Below are positions 22,320-36,941 of a stretch of DNA of 64,000 nucleotides, piece after piece. Source of the stretch: Epiperipatus broadwayi (taxonomy: Eukaryota > Onychophora > Udeonychophora > Euonychophora > Peripatidae). The stretch spans positions 527,413 through 591,412 of the forward strand of contig JAQFVV010012512.1 of NCBI GenBank assembly GCA_028023455.1. Direction: 5' to 3'. A program made the position numbers and the translations under genes. The first letter of the stretch is position 1. Every line of letters starts with the position of its first letter. The notes under the pieces were generated by a model. It had not been told where the DNA came from, ran no database searches, and worked only from the letters and a program-made list of their open reading frames with translations.

Positions 22320-25300
22320 AAAGCTTTTTGATGTTGCAATAATTTCTATTAAAATTCAAAAAAAAATTTAAAATCTATTGAATATACTAAAGTTCTCTCA
22401 CCATTTAAACTTAAAATGTTAATTAACTTTAAGAAACAAGATTTGCACAAATACTATAAGCATGAAAACATTTTTTGACTTCAATACATTATTTATATTA
22501 AATAATGATTTACCATTGTGCTCATTTAGGCGAAAATATTTTAAAATAAATGTTAGATCTGCTTGAAAAGTATTGAAATCAAATTAAAACTTCAATTATT
22601 AAAAAAAAGCATTCAAGTAATAATAAAATCGCTTTTTTACCGTTCAATTATTTTTATGGTGCATAAATAATATAAAAGGAATATTATCTGAAAGGTAAGA
22701 ACACGACATTTATTGCAAGAATCAGTTCAGTGGAAGGGGAATTACTCAAGGATTGTTGCCAATACATAAAATTCAAATATCAAATAAACAAGATAAAATT
22801 TGTTATTTCTAAATATTCATTTGGGATATCAATAAATCTCTTAAGTAGGAAGATTGAGATAAATAAAATGTGTGAGTCGATATCTGTGAGCATAGATATT
22901 TTTTCCATAGACAACAAGTAAAAATAAGATATCTAATGATTATTAGAAGTTTTTTTTTAGACCAAAACAGATTCTCAGATAAAGTAAATTTTAATGTTAA
23001 GATATGTAAAGCAGTGACTATATGCATTTATGTATTGTGGAATGTTTGAGTACCAGTGCCTTATAAGATAAAAGCAAAAAAAAATGAAAACTGTTTGATT
23101 ATACTTTAAATTATTCAAATATCAGATAACAAATATATTACAAAATATTTGATATTTAGATAGTGCTAGTTAAGAAAAGCTTGAAAATTGGTTAGTGGGA
23201 AGTGAGATATATGAACTGTCTCAGGTTGGAATATTTATGCACTGAATGCAATCTGCTAAGCATGCTTTTAATATCATATAAGTGATATCATAATCATAGT
23301 AATGCATTTGCAAAGACTAGAGAAGGAGTGTGATATAAATGCTATATAAATTGTATGTATATATATATTGTGCCCTTGTCTGTAGATCATAGGTAGGGTA
23401 GAAAGGTCAATTATGAAAAAAATTTTAAATTTTAAGTTATATTTAAGTGATATAAAAGTAATAATAGATTTGTAATACAATTTTAAGCTAAAATACCTAA
23501 CAGATAACAGTATAATAAAGTATTTTAAAAAGTAAACAGTTAAATAAAGTTTTAATATCATTGCATATGGTTGTGAAAGCTGGCCATACAAAATAACACA
23601 GCTATAGATAGTTAAAATTATAGTAACAATTGGAATATAATATTTAGAATTAACAGATTAAATAAATGAAATATAATCTTATAATTAGTCAAAATTAATA
23701 GGGTATATTTTTTATTAATAAACTTTGGGATGGTGAGAATTATATTTAGTCCTATAAGTTTCAATTTATTTTTCAAAAATTAGAAAATACATTAGTTTTG
23801 GTAATTTAAACCGAGACATAAATAAAAGATTATTTTTGTAAGTAATAGACACGTGATCGTATATTACATGCTTTCACGCACAAACACTTTAAATAATAAT
23901 AAAGTTTGTGAATTTAAAACTAGATATAATTGTCATCTATCATAAAAATTAAAGTTTAAAATATTATAGATTTCTTAATAATTATTTTAAAGATCAAATA
24001 ATAATTTTATCAAACTATGATTAAATTTAATAATATTAAGTTAAAGTAATATTCCAGACATTACGTCATAAATATTTATTTAAAAAGTACAATTTATCAT
24101 CCAAAATAGAATGACTAATATTGTTCGCGCTAAAAACAAATATTGACCAATCAACGGATTTAAATTGGCAAGAAAAAAATCTAAGATAGACAGAAGGGAA
24201 TGGAATGTGAAAGTTGAAGAGGAAGGTAACCTTTTTGATTCTTGTAACATCGAAGAAAAAGTAATATAAATTTATAATTAATAATTATTCTAAAGTTGTC
24301 TTGAACAGATAATATAATTTTATCAGAAAGATGATTTGCTAATTTTACTGATCTTACAGTGGATTTAATCAAATTTGACCATTCAGCCTACAATAAAATG
24401 GAAATACCAAGAATAATAATTGAAATAATTATTGAAAGAAAAATGAGTGAAAATTGTATAAGTTTTGTATTATTTGTGCTCAACCAGAAATTAAATCCTA
24501 TAACTGGAAAAATACAAGGAAAATGTGGAAAATATAAGAAAGCAACTATTTGTATCGAGAGAATCTATGACGAACATTTTTATATATTTAAAATAGTCAT
24601 ATTTTCTATGAAACATCATAATAAGCGTTCAAGTATATAGAAAAAGAATGAGGAAGAAAAGTATGTTATATTAAAGGAAAAACATTATTTAAAATATAGT
24701 TTCTAAATTAAAAATAGAAGAAAAGCCATATTGTATAAAGTCTATATGAACTTACTAAGAGGAACCTAACATTTATATCTCATCATAGAAAAAAGGAAAA
24801 GATATTAAATGGAAAGAATATTATTTTAAACAGATATATTAATCACTAAAATGAGGAAAATGGATCCATGAAATAAAGAAAAAATTTTTGAATTTTAAAA
24901 TAAAGTACAAGATGCATCGAGGAAAACCAAGCGCGCGGGGAAGCTAGCAGACTATGTAAAGGAGATCTCAAGAATAAGTGGAAAAAATGAAGAAAATTAA
25001 GGATCATCGTCCAAGAAGAATTAATAAACAGAATTAAAAGTTTAAATTAGAACATTAAGTGACTGAAGAAAATAAAATATAATTTTTTTTTTAGCTTTGC
25101 AATGAACGATTTTCCAAGCGAGTCCAACAAAGCTGTATCGTAAATATAGTTTTAATTATTTTTTTTTTATTGTATTTAAAGTATAAAATTTGAATTAGCT
25201 TAGGGAAACATATAAACATAAATTTTATAATAATTATATTTAAATATACGAGCTAATGGAATGAGAGAAATATTAGTATAAATAAAAATGTGTGTATGGA

Positions 25301-27800
25301 AAATTTTAAATACCTACTAGAAGTCCTGGAATGGAGAAGTTTACAAATACGATCCAGAGGATAGAGATCGTTGGTAATTTTAATATTATTGGTAATATGT
25401 AATATTTTTTTTTATAGGTCATCTATTAATGAATGAAGTATGAAAGATGTTAAAAGTTATAAGTACACATTTATCCAACATCAAACATATATTTAAGAGA
25501 GTAGTAAAATTTTAAAATGTGCATGCAATAAATAATCTAAAAATGATTAATAATAAGTAGCATATTAATTATGTGATTCTTTTGAGTTTTATATTGAAAA
25601 TATTCAAATAGTTTAGAACAGTAGAGATAGAAATATACGAGAAGTATAGTAAAGAATTTTCTTAAGAATAGCTGTATAGTTAAATAAAAATGAATTTTAT
25701 TATTATTAGCAAAGTAGACAGAGAATTTGTCGATGTAATGAAGAGATGAATCTGAAGAAATCAATCAGATAGTGATTGGGAGTACTGATGTCAAAGGAAA
25801 CCAAGAGGATGTTTTATTAAACTATAAGGAATGAAATATGTGGTCTAATTATTTTGTGACTTCAGTGTAGATAACTTGCCCTACAACTGAGCACATATAT
25901 TCTGGACAGTGTTTTTTACATATCTTTGAAACTTTTATGTATGAAGCTGAAGAAATAGCTTTAGCATCCTTCCAATACTAGAGGAGATAGACAGATAAAA
26001 GTCACCCTCTATGTCTTAATTATTTATTGTAAAGTTTTATAAAGGATAATATCTTTTTTTTATCAACACTATATTTCGCTTCTTTTAGAAAATACATCTC
26101 AGGGATATTTATGAAAATACATAGATAGAAAGTAGTTAGATAGTAGTTATTAAGAATAGTTATTTACTAGAGTAAAGTAGAATGTATAAGTCAAAGGAAA
26201 GTATAAGTATTATAAAAGATGAAGAATCATATGATATATTTTAAAACCATTGCTAACTGATATAATTTTAAAGAAAAAACTTAGAATTAGTTTTAACAAT
26301 AATAAGATTTTAAAATATTGTACTAGATTTAGTAAAAGAGATTGCATGTTTATTTGGAAATGAGTTAAAGAAATATATACAAAAAAATTGTATTTTTACA
26401 TAGTTGGTATGTTAATTGTATATAAAGTTAAGGATGGATCAAAATTTTATAGTAATTATATTATATTATAATAAAAGGAACATGAAAATATCATAAGGAT
26501 AAATTTGTAGTCCATACTAACAAGAATAGTATATTTGTAATTTTTGTATAACTTTACATAAAGTAAAGATCTTATAGAAATATAATTTTGAAATTATAAG
26601 GACATAATGTCAAATAGAAAAGTTTAATGGATAGAAATTTTGTGTATTCAGCTAAGCTCAAAACATGTATCCAATAATAATAATATTGTAAAATACTTTT
26701 GTAATTATTAATGGTAAAAGGGTAAAATAAAATTCGATAATAATAATGTTAAGACATCAACGGGTATAAATAAAAGTTTGTGATAAGTAAATAGGGATAT
26801 CCGCTGTAAATAATGTACAAAGTGTTATTTGTTATAATGTTAATAAAATGTTATAAAATTTTATTAGTAAGCTTTGATGTCTGGTTGTTGTTTTTCCTAC
26901 ACATGAAATGCATGAAATCACAACGCACGTTTATAATTAAACATGTTTATGATTTTGCACAGGATAATAAATATTAGAAATTTTAATAATTTATTTTGTT
27001 TTATTTACATAATAAAATGAAAGAAGTATAAGTAGAACAGGTATTGGTCATGGGTTAATTGCCACAATATTTAAGTAAAATATATGCGAACGTTACCACA
27101 TAATTTTGATTATCGGATTAATAAATGTTACCACGAAAATATTTAATACATCTAGAAAGAAAAGAAGATTATATTATTTTATTATTGTCATTGTTCTTAT
27201 TAATTAGTTATTCGTTACGTAGTGAACTATGACATAAAATTCCCTTATCATAGTTTACTATGGCAATATGAAATCAGTTTTAATTACAATTTATGAACCT
27301 GAGATTTAGTTATTTATTTACTTATTGATTTATCTATTTGATTTGATATGATTTGATTAATTTAACTCTATTTTATTTAATTAATTTATTTATGTGAGCT
27401 AGAATTTGTTTTAAAAATATTAAGATATGATAAAAGTTTTAAAAGTCGTAGGAATGCTATTAGTCAATTATTTAGGATAGTGTTCTTATGCCATTGGGAT
27501 AGTATCTCAATGATCTCTCGGCTTGTTCCTTTGTCATTGCTCCAGGTCTCATGGGAATAATAAAAGATGTTTATGTTGATTCATTTCACAGACATAACTG
27601 TGTTTATAAAGTTCTGAGCTAGTGATTATTTTATTTAATTATAATAATATATTTGATAGACTGAGTTAGATAACCCGGAATTATTATTAATGTTAATTAT
27701 TATTGACCGGAAATAAATAAGTAAAGAAATTCCGGAATAGTTAGTATATTCTTAGCATGTTGGCATGTTGTTGTTATTATGGAGCGGGGGAAGGTTACAA
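22320..27800. other. Long AT-rich stretch, no gene recognised
   Basis: Several short open frames exist, the largest being 93 codons (24,359-24,640, plus) and 105 codons (23,274-23,591, minus). None shows a recognisable motif and composition does not favour a coding strand. From about 23,700 on, scattered purine-rich, lysine-coding blocks suggest an old retroelement body that may belong with the LINE 3' end at 27.8-28.3 kb. A weak hairpin (tagtgaactatga / tcatagtttacta) lies near 27,218-27,262. Confidence 0.5.
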
Positions 27801-27845
27801 TATATATATGAATTGGTGTACATGGGCCAAATTTTAGAGAGGTAA

Positions 27846-28300
27846 CAGGATTCTTTTTTGTTGGTGACAATGGTGCTATTTGCAATGTGACAGTCTTTCT
27901 TTACACATTGTGTTATTTTTTCAAACCATATGATTGTTAGTAGAATGGGTTCAAATTTCTGGGCATGTTGGTTATCATGGTCCAGAAATATGGATTTTGC
28001 GGTTGAAATTGTTTTTGGATTATTTATATAGATATTCGTTTTGGGAGAAATTGATTACCAGACTTGTTTGCAAAAAATTGTGTACATAATTTGAGAAGTT
28101 TGTTCAGTATAAAGTTTTTTTCATATGTCAAAGCGTCTACTGAAAAGTGAACCGAGAACAACTGTTTGGAAAACAGCTATGATAATCACTAGATCACCAA
28201 CGCTTCCTTAGAATTGTTGATTAGACAATTTAATGTGGAAAGTGTGTGAAAATTAATTTTATAAGTATCAGAACAAACGTGACACACTTCTGATTTTGAC
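27846..28300 (+). pseudogene. LINE 3' end with RNase H trace
   Basis: Codons at 27,943-27,987 read EWVQISGHVGYHGPE. This is close to the WVPGHVGIPGNE block of retrotransposon RNase H domains, whose histidine and glutamate are functionally important. Near 28,195-28,290 the sequence reads ITNASLELLIRQFNVESV and then TNVTHF. It resembles the conserved tail (LR.L.G.LTGHC.LN.HL) that follows RNase H in such LINEs. Stops and shifts break the frame. The AATAAA at about 28,306 may be its old polyadenylation signal. Confidence 0.45.
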
Positions 28301-28329
28301 TTTAAATAAACATATTTGAAATTTGGTTG

Positions 28330-31300
28330 CATTTTTATATTTGAGTGTTTTTATCATCTAATATGAGTACCTTTAGAACAACAATGTTTTACTTCATATG
28401 GAATATCAAAGCATGCATACCACTAAACTGGAGATCTATACAAAGAAAATTACTTATTAAAGTAAAAATAAGCATAATTTAGCAACAATTATGACAGCAT
28501 TATCTTAAGTCTAACAACAACAAAAGAAAAAAATATTTTTGTCCTTTGTCTCTGCTACTAAAATAGCACATAGATAATTGGGTTTAGCAACAATTGTGGA
28601 ATTTGAATAATCTATTATGTTATTGCAGCTTCATTCAAGATAAATTAGGTATAACTATAATAAATGGCAGACGTACTTCAATAATTTTTATAATATTCTT
28701 TAGTCTAAAATTATTTAAATTTAAAATTAGTACAATTAAATATTATCATGTTATACACCATGATTTATAAATTTTAATATTTATGCATATTATCATATTT
28801 TTGTTCATCAAAATGTGTCTCTTTACTTTTTTTATTATGATTTCATTCCTCATAAAATGTTCACATTACTTCATAGTTAAAGAAAACAGATGTCATTATT
28901 AAATCATTACTATTTTTATTTTAAATATATTTACATAACATGATATGATTATTCCAAATATTTTTGGATTTCCTGTGTTTTGTAGTGGCCATTAATTATT
29001 TCTGCTTTTTTTCTGTTGTTGTTTTTAATGTTGCTCTGCCAATTTTGTTTTTAATAGAATGGCAAAAACATGCAATAGAATATTTTTCAGATTTTAGTGA
29101 CTAAGTCTGACAAAAGATGTCAGTATTGTAATTTTAAAATAATTCTAAGCAATGCAAGCTCAGCCTTCTATCACCTTTCATGTCAGGAGTAGATGGCATA
29201 ATTGTTTTGACTGCAGTAGATTGCATTTTATTATTTACATTATTTAATTACTTTGTTTTATTATTTTGTTTCAAATTTCATTCAAGCATGTCTTTCTTTT
29301 GTTTCAACTTTGAAAAATGACTTGTACATTTTACATGATTTTTTTACACATTTATTACTTTTCTCACAAAATATTATTGTATAATATATATTTATTCAGA
29401 AGTATATTGTGATCAGAAATAAAAATTATTTATAAATAATTAATTTTAGAAGAGTATAAGTGAAAAGAAATGTATAATGTGAAGCTGCAATTTGTAACAA
29501 TTGTTTTGAATATTTGCTTCCTTTGTTTGAATTTTTTTTTTATTTACATTTAGAAAGTAAAACATATTTTTTTCTATCCATGTATTACTTCTTTATAACA
29601 TATTGCTCCAACATTTATTTATTTAGAGAAATAATGTGATCGGATATAGAATTCATTTGAAGATAGTTGCTTTTAAGACATTTTAAACAAAAAATAATAG
29701 ATTATTGTAAGGTTGCTTATTAGTGATTGGTTAAAAATATTGCTATTCTTTACTGCTGGAAAATTTTGTTATCCTTTTTAACTAATTTCATTTAATTCTG
29801 ATTCCTCAAATCCAGTGTTACTATAGTGACAAAATAGCACTGCCCTATATAGAATCCTGCTTTATTGTCTTTAGAGCTTATATTCTCTTTTCATGTTTGA
29901 AAAATTAAACTTAAACATTTATTAATTATTTTCATTTGTCACGTGTACATCTAATGAATAATTTAAAATTTATGATGACATAATAATCAATATTGGTAAA
30001 ATTGAATACCTTTAAACCATTAATGATGGGTATTGGTTTTCACATTTCCTACAGTAATCTCTGGGGAGAACAATGGTAATCTAATCATTTAAAGAGTAAT
30101 AACCTTTTCTCAAAACTACACCTTAATTCACCTATGAGTGAAGCTTTGCATCTACATTATATATATATATATATAGTGAAAGATAAATCTTATAAACTGC
30201 ATATATCTGCATTATGTATTTCATAATTTTAAAAATATATATGATTAAATTTATTTGAAATAAATAATGATTTCAGAATCAGATGTTAAAACATAATAAA
30301 ATAAAGATTGTATTATATTTTTTTTAAAAGAGGAAAACTTTGCATTGAAAATGGGATAGGAAAAGAATTAGAAAAACTCCTTTTTATAGAAAATCCCTTT
30401 TTGTAAATTAAAAGATTAGAATGTAAAAATAAATAAATATGGAAAGTCAGAATAAAATTAGCTTCTAAAAAAACTTTCAAAAGTATAATTTGTTTTAAAG
30501 ATTACTGATTGAATTAATTAAAACAAACATGTAAACTATCTTGTAAAAGCAATAATAGACTAATCTAAGAAAAATATTATATAACATGAAATGTAAAAAT
30601 CAATTATATTAATAACATGTAAAAAATTAATTAAAAAAAAACCGATTCAAGGTATGATCAAAATTAAAAATAATGATAAGAAATTAAAACAATGGGAGAG
30701 AAAAAGTGATAAAAAGTTTCTACTCTCCATTATACATTAATCGAGTCTGCATTTTGTGATTAAGCTATTCCTTTTATTTTGTTCTTGAGTCTGTAAATTA
30801 TTGCACTCTTCATTTTGTGCTGCAACATTATTCATTGCTCCAGAAATTCAAAAATCCAGAGAAAGAATGATGTCATTCATTTCTGATGTAAAAAATATCA
30901 TTGCATATGCTATACAACTAGCAACATGCATTGCTAAACTGTTTTTAGGAGTGTTTGACAGGGTTTTAAGCCCCAAGTTCTTCTGAAAAATCAACTCTCC
31001 TGCCTAAATAGATGCTGCCACAAACTCTCTTTTTCTTCCATTGTCAAGACAAATAAATGGAAATCAAGTATCCTGAAATAATTGAAGGACACCAAAAAGC
31101 TTACTTTTTGAAAACTGACCATTGTGAAAACCTAGATAAAGATATTTTGATACTTGTTTATAGACATATTACATCATTTTAAAATTAAATGAACTTTATC
31201 AAAGAACTATTATAACAATTATCCTGATTAATTACATTTCTTTATATAAAGTATTAGATCATTATATTATATATGTGTGCTCAAGTAAATATTAATGTTT

Positions 31301-32810
31301 GCTTAAGTATTATTTGACTTATTCTTTTTTTTGTCACTACATCATCATTTATTTTAAGAGATAAATGTTCATATGTATTAAATAAATGTGCTGGGCCCTG
31401 TTGAGGAGCATGGTTGGGATATTTCAAGCACTGGATTATATGTTGTCATCTAACACATGATGACTATAAAACATATGGTTGACTGAAATCTGCTTTAGAT
31501 GACAGGAGTTCCAGCAGTGAGGGTGGGCCATAGTCAGAAAATGTGGGCATGCTAGGCTTTGTATAGCCCAATTTGTCCATGTTTATCATTGCTGGCTATG
31601 ATATTAATTGTATTCTCTCCTCTGATAGAAGGGCCAGTCTGCTCTCATAATATTAAAGATATAAAATAATAATTATCAAGAAGTTATGTATTGAGCTTAA
31701 TAATATTCTTATTAAAGTATAGATATTACACTTAGTTAAAAACAAGATATTAAAACTAATTGAAGTAAAAAGATTATACCTAGTAATATGGAAATTTCAA
31801 GGGACGCAGTAATATATATATATATATATAATTATTCCATTTAGCTTTAAGCATTATTTCACTTATATATATATATATATTGTTCCAATGATATAATATT
31901 TCTTATTTACTAATTTATAAACATTATCTCGAACACAAAATAAAACATTGCAATGTTTATTCGTATATATTTAATTTACTTAGATTATTTGAAATAATTG
32001 GAATAATTATTTACTTTTTATCATTGACTTTTTGTGCCTATGAATTATTTTTTCAAAAAATGGATATAAAATATAGTAAATTTTATTATAAATACACAAT
32101 TTTAATCATATAATTTCCATTTTTTTAGTATTTTGTCACATTTAATTTTTATAATGACTTAATTTCTCATTGTAAAACAAAAAAAATTGAAGGCTTGTCA
32201 TTTTATATATACCTTTTACTTTTGACTACAATGTATATAACTTTTTTTCTTTGTAATAGTTTAATTATCAGTTTATAATGGAATTAACTATCATTGTTTG
32301 AAACATACAAATCCATGTTTTTAAAGGCTTTATTAACTACACTTTCAACTGTTTATTTTAGTTTATTTAATATATTTAAATCATCCATTTGGCAATATAT
32401 AGTGCTTTCATGTTCACAAACAAAAACAGATAAATGTATATGGTATAATTAATTATAAAATTATTTTGTTAAATCAATGTAAAAATAAAATATTTTTCTA
32501 AAAAGATGTAAAATCTAATTAATTCTAATGTTAGTTTTAATAAGTAGATTAAAAGAATTTTTTTTTCTTTTAAACGTAATTAAAAATGGAAATGACATTA
32601 TAGGAGAAAATAATTAAAGTGCTTGTAAACACATTGATATATTAATACAAGGAGATAAATAAGTGACTTGATTTAATTAAAATGGCTGTTATTGCTCTTC
32701 AAAGATATGAGGTTGCAAATGTGGTATTAGGCAAATAAGCCACAGCAGATTCTCTGGAATTATTTATAGTCAGTAGATGACAGGATCCCAAAGACAAATG
32801 AATACTAATT
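28330..32810. other. AT-rich intergenic DNA
   Basis: No gene is recognised. (AT)n tracts occur near 30,159, 31,811 and 31,865. A 61-codon frame at 30,801-30,986 lies in a slightly more GC-rich patch but has no known motif. A patch richer in G and C at about 31,388-31,640 may be an unrecognised short interspersed repeat. Confidence 0.5.
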
Positions 32811-32813
32811 TTG

Positions 32814-34100
32814 CTGAGAAGGTAGCTCCAACTGATATCAATAGTTCTGAAAATTACATTCATAAATTATTATTTTGCTTTGACTTATCCATGTCTCCTT
32901 CCAGGATTTTATTCTGCTTCAAATATTCACATATGCTGTGATTAAAAAACTTATTATTTGGTTCTTTCACCAGATCTATGATGCAAGAGTAGAGAAACCA
33001 TTATTTGCTTCACTTTGTCTAGCTGGGAGAGTTAAAGCTCAAAACTCATTGCAATCTCAAAAGAAAAACCATCAGCAAATGGAAAAGCCACCCAAGTGTG
33101 TGTTCACTGTGCATTAACCTACATGAATGTATCTGATGTCCAGCTTTCCAGGAGGAACCAGCTGTTAAATTAAGATTTAATTGATATCTATGCATTGTAA
33201 ATGAATTTGAAATAGTGATTTAACCCTATCATCACCATAGCCATGGTTTATTGAAAACACTGACTAAACATTAAGTTATTACATTGTAATAAGAGGTTTG
33301 GATTGTAAACAAATGTCTCATTCATCATTATTTATCTATGTTTTAGTAAAAATATATTAGTAAATAGTTATTTATTAAATCTGTTTATGAGCATGTATGC
33401 TGAGAGAATACTATGTTGCTTTCTTTAGCAAGCCTTCAATTAATCAGCAATAATTTTAAAAGTAATAAATGTATATTCATCAGTAAAAGCATATTTTCAT
33501 AATCTTTGGCCAAGCTATTAAAATTTATGTTAATTAAATCAGTTATTTCCACATTATTTAATATATAAATAATAGTGTGAAGCAGTAAAGTTATAAATTA
33601 TGGATATAGTTAAACCATGTTACATAGAGAAGACAGGTTAATGTTTTATCTAATAAGTCCAGATTGTATGAGCTGCAATTGTGTTTGTGGTGTAATATTG
33701 TTGATAAAAATGAACAGCTGTCAATCCATCAATTCAGATTGTAGTAGTTACATCTGAAACTCATTCTTATTATAAAAATTAGTGAAATGAGTGTGACATT
33801 TCCAAATGCTGGTCCCTACCAGTAATTATTTTATTTAAACAATAATATGTGGTAGATAAACAGTTTTTATTATAACTTATCTATTTTGTTCTATAAATGA
33901 TTTGTGGTGGTATGTTTGTGAATTCTGGTTACTAGTATGCAGTAACAAATACTGCAAGAAATATCACATTGTACACAATTACTTTTTACCATATGTGTAT
34001 AAATTTGTCATGTATTGTTTCTTATTCAGAAACTACTGTAGTACAGATGCAATTTTCTATATTTTACAATTATTTTATTATTTATTTTCTTGCTAATATC
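32814..34100 (+). repeat. Unclassified dispersed repeat, copy 1
   Basis: About 1.3 kb aligns by eye, in opposite orientation, with 42,230-43,495. Anchors include attacattcat..attattattttgctttg (32,853), aagtgtgtgttcactgtgca (33,095), ttaattaaatcagttattt (33,531), gttacatctgaaactcattc (33,747) and tgtggtagataaacag (33,848). Similarity is spread along the whole length with many substitutions and small indels, so the duplication is old. No coding frame is conserved. Confidence 0.75.
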
Positions 34101-34850
34101 ATAATATGAACTTGATCAGAATAGTCAATTAGTTAAATTATTCTTAGCCTCTAATAAGGTATTAATCTCATTAGGCAGTGTCTGCTAGTCTTAGAACAGT
34201 GACAATGAGAGGTGTGAGTTGTTAGAGTTCTATGCAGTAGATTGGGATCCATTCAAAAATATCTAATGATAATATTATTCTACATTAGTAGATTTCAAAT
34301 ATTAATAGTCTAAACATATTTAAGCTACCTTATGCAATATCTTTGCATAATTTAAATTAAAATAATACTAATAAGATGTACAAAGCTTTATTCACCATGA
34401 ATTAATTTATAAATCAATTAAGTAAAGTTCCACCAATGTGTGTTATTTTGTATATAGGTAATAAACTGTGTTTGTCTCATTATTTTTGGCAGTTTGTCAT
34501 CATCATTTGCAATCACTAACTTAAGTAAAATAGTTAATAACCCCTTGTTTCTTTCTTACCTAATAGCCTGAAAAAGAAAAAAAAATTGTTAGTCTGTGTT
34601 ATCAGAATGTGTAATGCTCATGTGGATTGTCTTGATTTTCAAGTGGTTTCACTATTCTGTCAGTTACAAAATATATTTTTTATAATATGGCATCCAACAT
34701 TGACCATTATTTTATGTATATATCCCTAAGGTAGCATGCCAATGTAGGACCAGCTTATAAAATCCATGAATCTCTGAGATAGATAGATGTGTTGTTTTTT
34801 GTAAGACAGTGCCTATAATGTGTACCTTGATTGTATTGTCCATGAATCCC
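34101..34850. other. Intergenic DNA
   Basis: No coding, RNA or repeat signal recognised. Confidence 0.5.
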
Positions 34851-34853
34851 TAA

Positions 34854-35262
34854 TATATATATATATATATGTAAAATAAATAAAATATCTGTTAATTAAA
34901 AACAATATTGTAATTATAATTGAAATAATATTTTTAACGGTTTACAAACAATTACAAATAATCTTTAAATCTGCAAAGTACTTTCGGTTACTTTCTAACC
35001 TGCTTCAACTGCCATTAAATTCAAAAACTAAAAGCGGAAGCAAACGTCATCAATTCAAATTCCATGAATCTCGTATTTTAATGTTAGAAGCTTGTCGATT
35101 TATTAAATGCGTTTTATTCCTATTTATAAAAATTGCCTCTTTAATTTTTCTTTTACTATGGTTTCTCTCTTCGTGAAGAATTTTAACATTTTCTGCGGAT
35201 TTAAAGATTATTTGTAATTGTTTGTAAACCGTTAAAAATATTATTTCAATTATAATATATAT
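34854..35262. mobile_element. Penelope-derived fragment between inverted repeats
   Basis: A segment of about 60 bp beginning taattgaaataatattttta near 34,917 returns in inverted orientation at about 35,200-35,262, enclosing about 225 bp. (AT)n tracts lie at both outer edges (34,854-34,870 and 35,256-35,265). The inside holds the C-terminal part of a GIY-YIG endonuclease on the minus strand. Confidence 0.6.
35050..35205 (-). pseudogene. GIY-YIG endonuclease C-terminal scrap
   Basis: The minus-strand frame reads VKILHEERNHSKRKIKEAIF, then INRNKTHLINRQ and a stop after SWNLN. The KRKIKEA.FI...K...INR pattern is the glutamate-containing end of Penelope endonucleases, also seen in the other copies in this window. 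The GIY and YIG halves are missing, since the frame upstream passes into the inverted repeat. Confidence 0.6.
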
Positions 35263-35265
35263 ATA

Positions 35266-36940
35266 GTAATGGCCACTCTTTCTACCTTTAATCACTGAGG
35301 AGAAGCCACAATATATCACTTCACATCACATCACATGGAAATTTGTTTACCATGATCAAAGGTGGATGGTAATAATGGTTTCCAACAATAAGACCCAGGG
35401 AGACAGCAAGAGATCTTAACTATTATTCAAACAATTGAGAGAATAGAAGCACTAAGACAAACATCAACAAAATTAAGTTTAAACTAATTTGAAAATTTTA
35501 TTAAATTTCAATAAACAAAATAAAAATATATAGCAAACAGAATGCAATAGTTTGATCTACATTTTTATAAGCATATTCTTCACAGAATGTATATGAGTTG
35601 CAAATATTAATACATTAAATGCCCTAGCAGAAACATTTGTTCTCTCACCTACAATTTAATGGGGAATTGATAGTATTTTCCTGCTGGCAATTTATAAAAA
35701 AAAAAACAATTTTAGATTCCTAATTCAGAGATACAAAATAATACGGTCTTGTAGGAAATCAATGAAACAGCATTGGCAGGCACTTCTGGGCCTGGAATAA
35801 TGTGTTAACACCAAGAACATCCTTTTTTCAGATGGACAGTTCATGATGTACCACATTTAAGGCAACTCACAGTTGATTTCACATGCAAAACAAGAAAACT
35901 TCAAGAATGATTATGATCTTATGTAATCTGGAAATGATACAAACTCTCCAAGTACAGAAAACTATAATAATAAAACATAACAAACTGCCAGCCGAAAGAT
36001 TTGTGGTTTTGCAAGAAGTGCAAACCTATTTTTAAATTAATTATTGAAAGATAAAATAGGAACAGGTGAGCAAGGTCTGCCAAAGCATTTAGCAAGAGTT
36101 AGTAATAAAACAAGAAGGCATAGTAAGCATATAAAATATAATTGCACAATGCATTCTCTAATAAATAAAATTGAAAACAAACTTGGAATCTTAAAACTAA
36201 GATTCCAAGATATGTTATAAATATTAAGAAAAGCAAATAAATATATAATAAATAGGAGATTAAATAACTAGTAAAACTTTATACAACATATTTATTTTTA
36301 GATTGAGTGGAGATTTATATACCCTGATAAGAAGAAGAAATACTTTTACCTTATGGTAAAGTAGAGTCCATGGAGTTTTTCAAAGAGTGTGCACATTTAT
36401 TTTGAGTTCATTTTTCAGCTTGTTTTATTTTTTCATGGTGGCAAGTGTAGAAGCATATTTTGGGATTTTTTTTACTTCAGACTTTTATGGCATGGTGGAA
36501 GAACAGCTTGGAATCAGGAGTCCATCCTTAAGTAAGTTAGCAAGATATGTTGTAGGTTGGAAAACCCATAGCAGAAATATTAGAAGTTAAATCAATCACT
36601 ATTAAGCAGCATTAGCTTTGTCAAGCCAAGAAGAAAAATGCCCAAAATTTTTGGTGTTATTTATATCTGCTCTCTATCTCCCATGTAAACTTTATTGTTT
36701 TTCAATTATAAGCCTTAGCCCAGGGCAAATCTTTATCTCCCCCTCAACCATACTTAAGAATTGTAACAAGGGATTATCTTATAGAAAAACAACACAAAAT
36801 TAAATCTCTGCTTTTAAAATTGAACTAAAAATGGATCATAATTAAAATAATAGAAACAGGAATGCAATTAACTTTTCAAAATTAAAAGCTTTCTCAAAAA
36901 GCATAGATCAAATTAAAGACTATATATATATATATACACA
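35266..36940. other. Intergenic DNA
   Basis: No recognisable gene. Small frames at 36,387-36,590 and 36,618-36,803 have no motif. A (TA)n tract at 36,921-36,936 is the likely insertion site of the next element. Confidence 0.5.
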
Positions 36941-36941
36941 T

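Noticed and set aside
24359-24640. 93-codon frame starting MDLIKFDHSAYNKMEIPRII
   Set aside because: A faint resemblance to an RT FD motif was considered, but no other RT block lies around it.
30801-30986. 61-codon frame in a less AT-rich patch
   Set aside because: No motif, no continuation and no splice context; could be chance.
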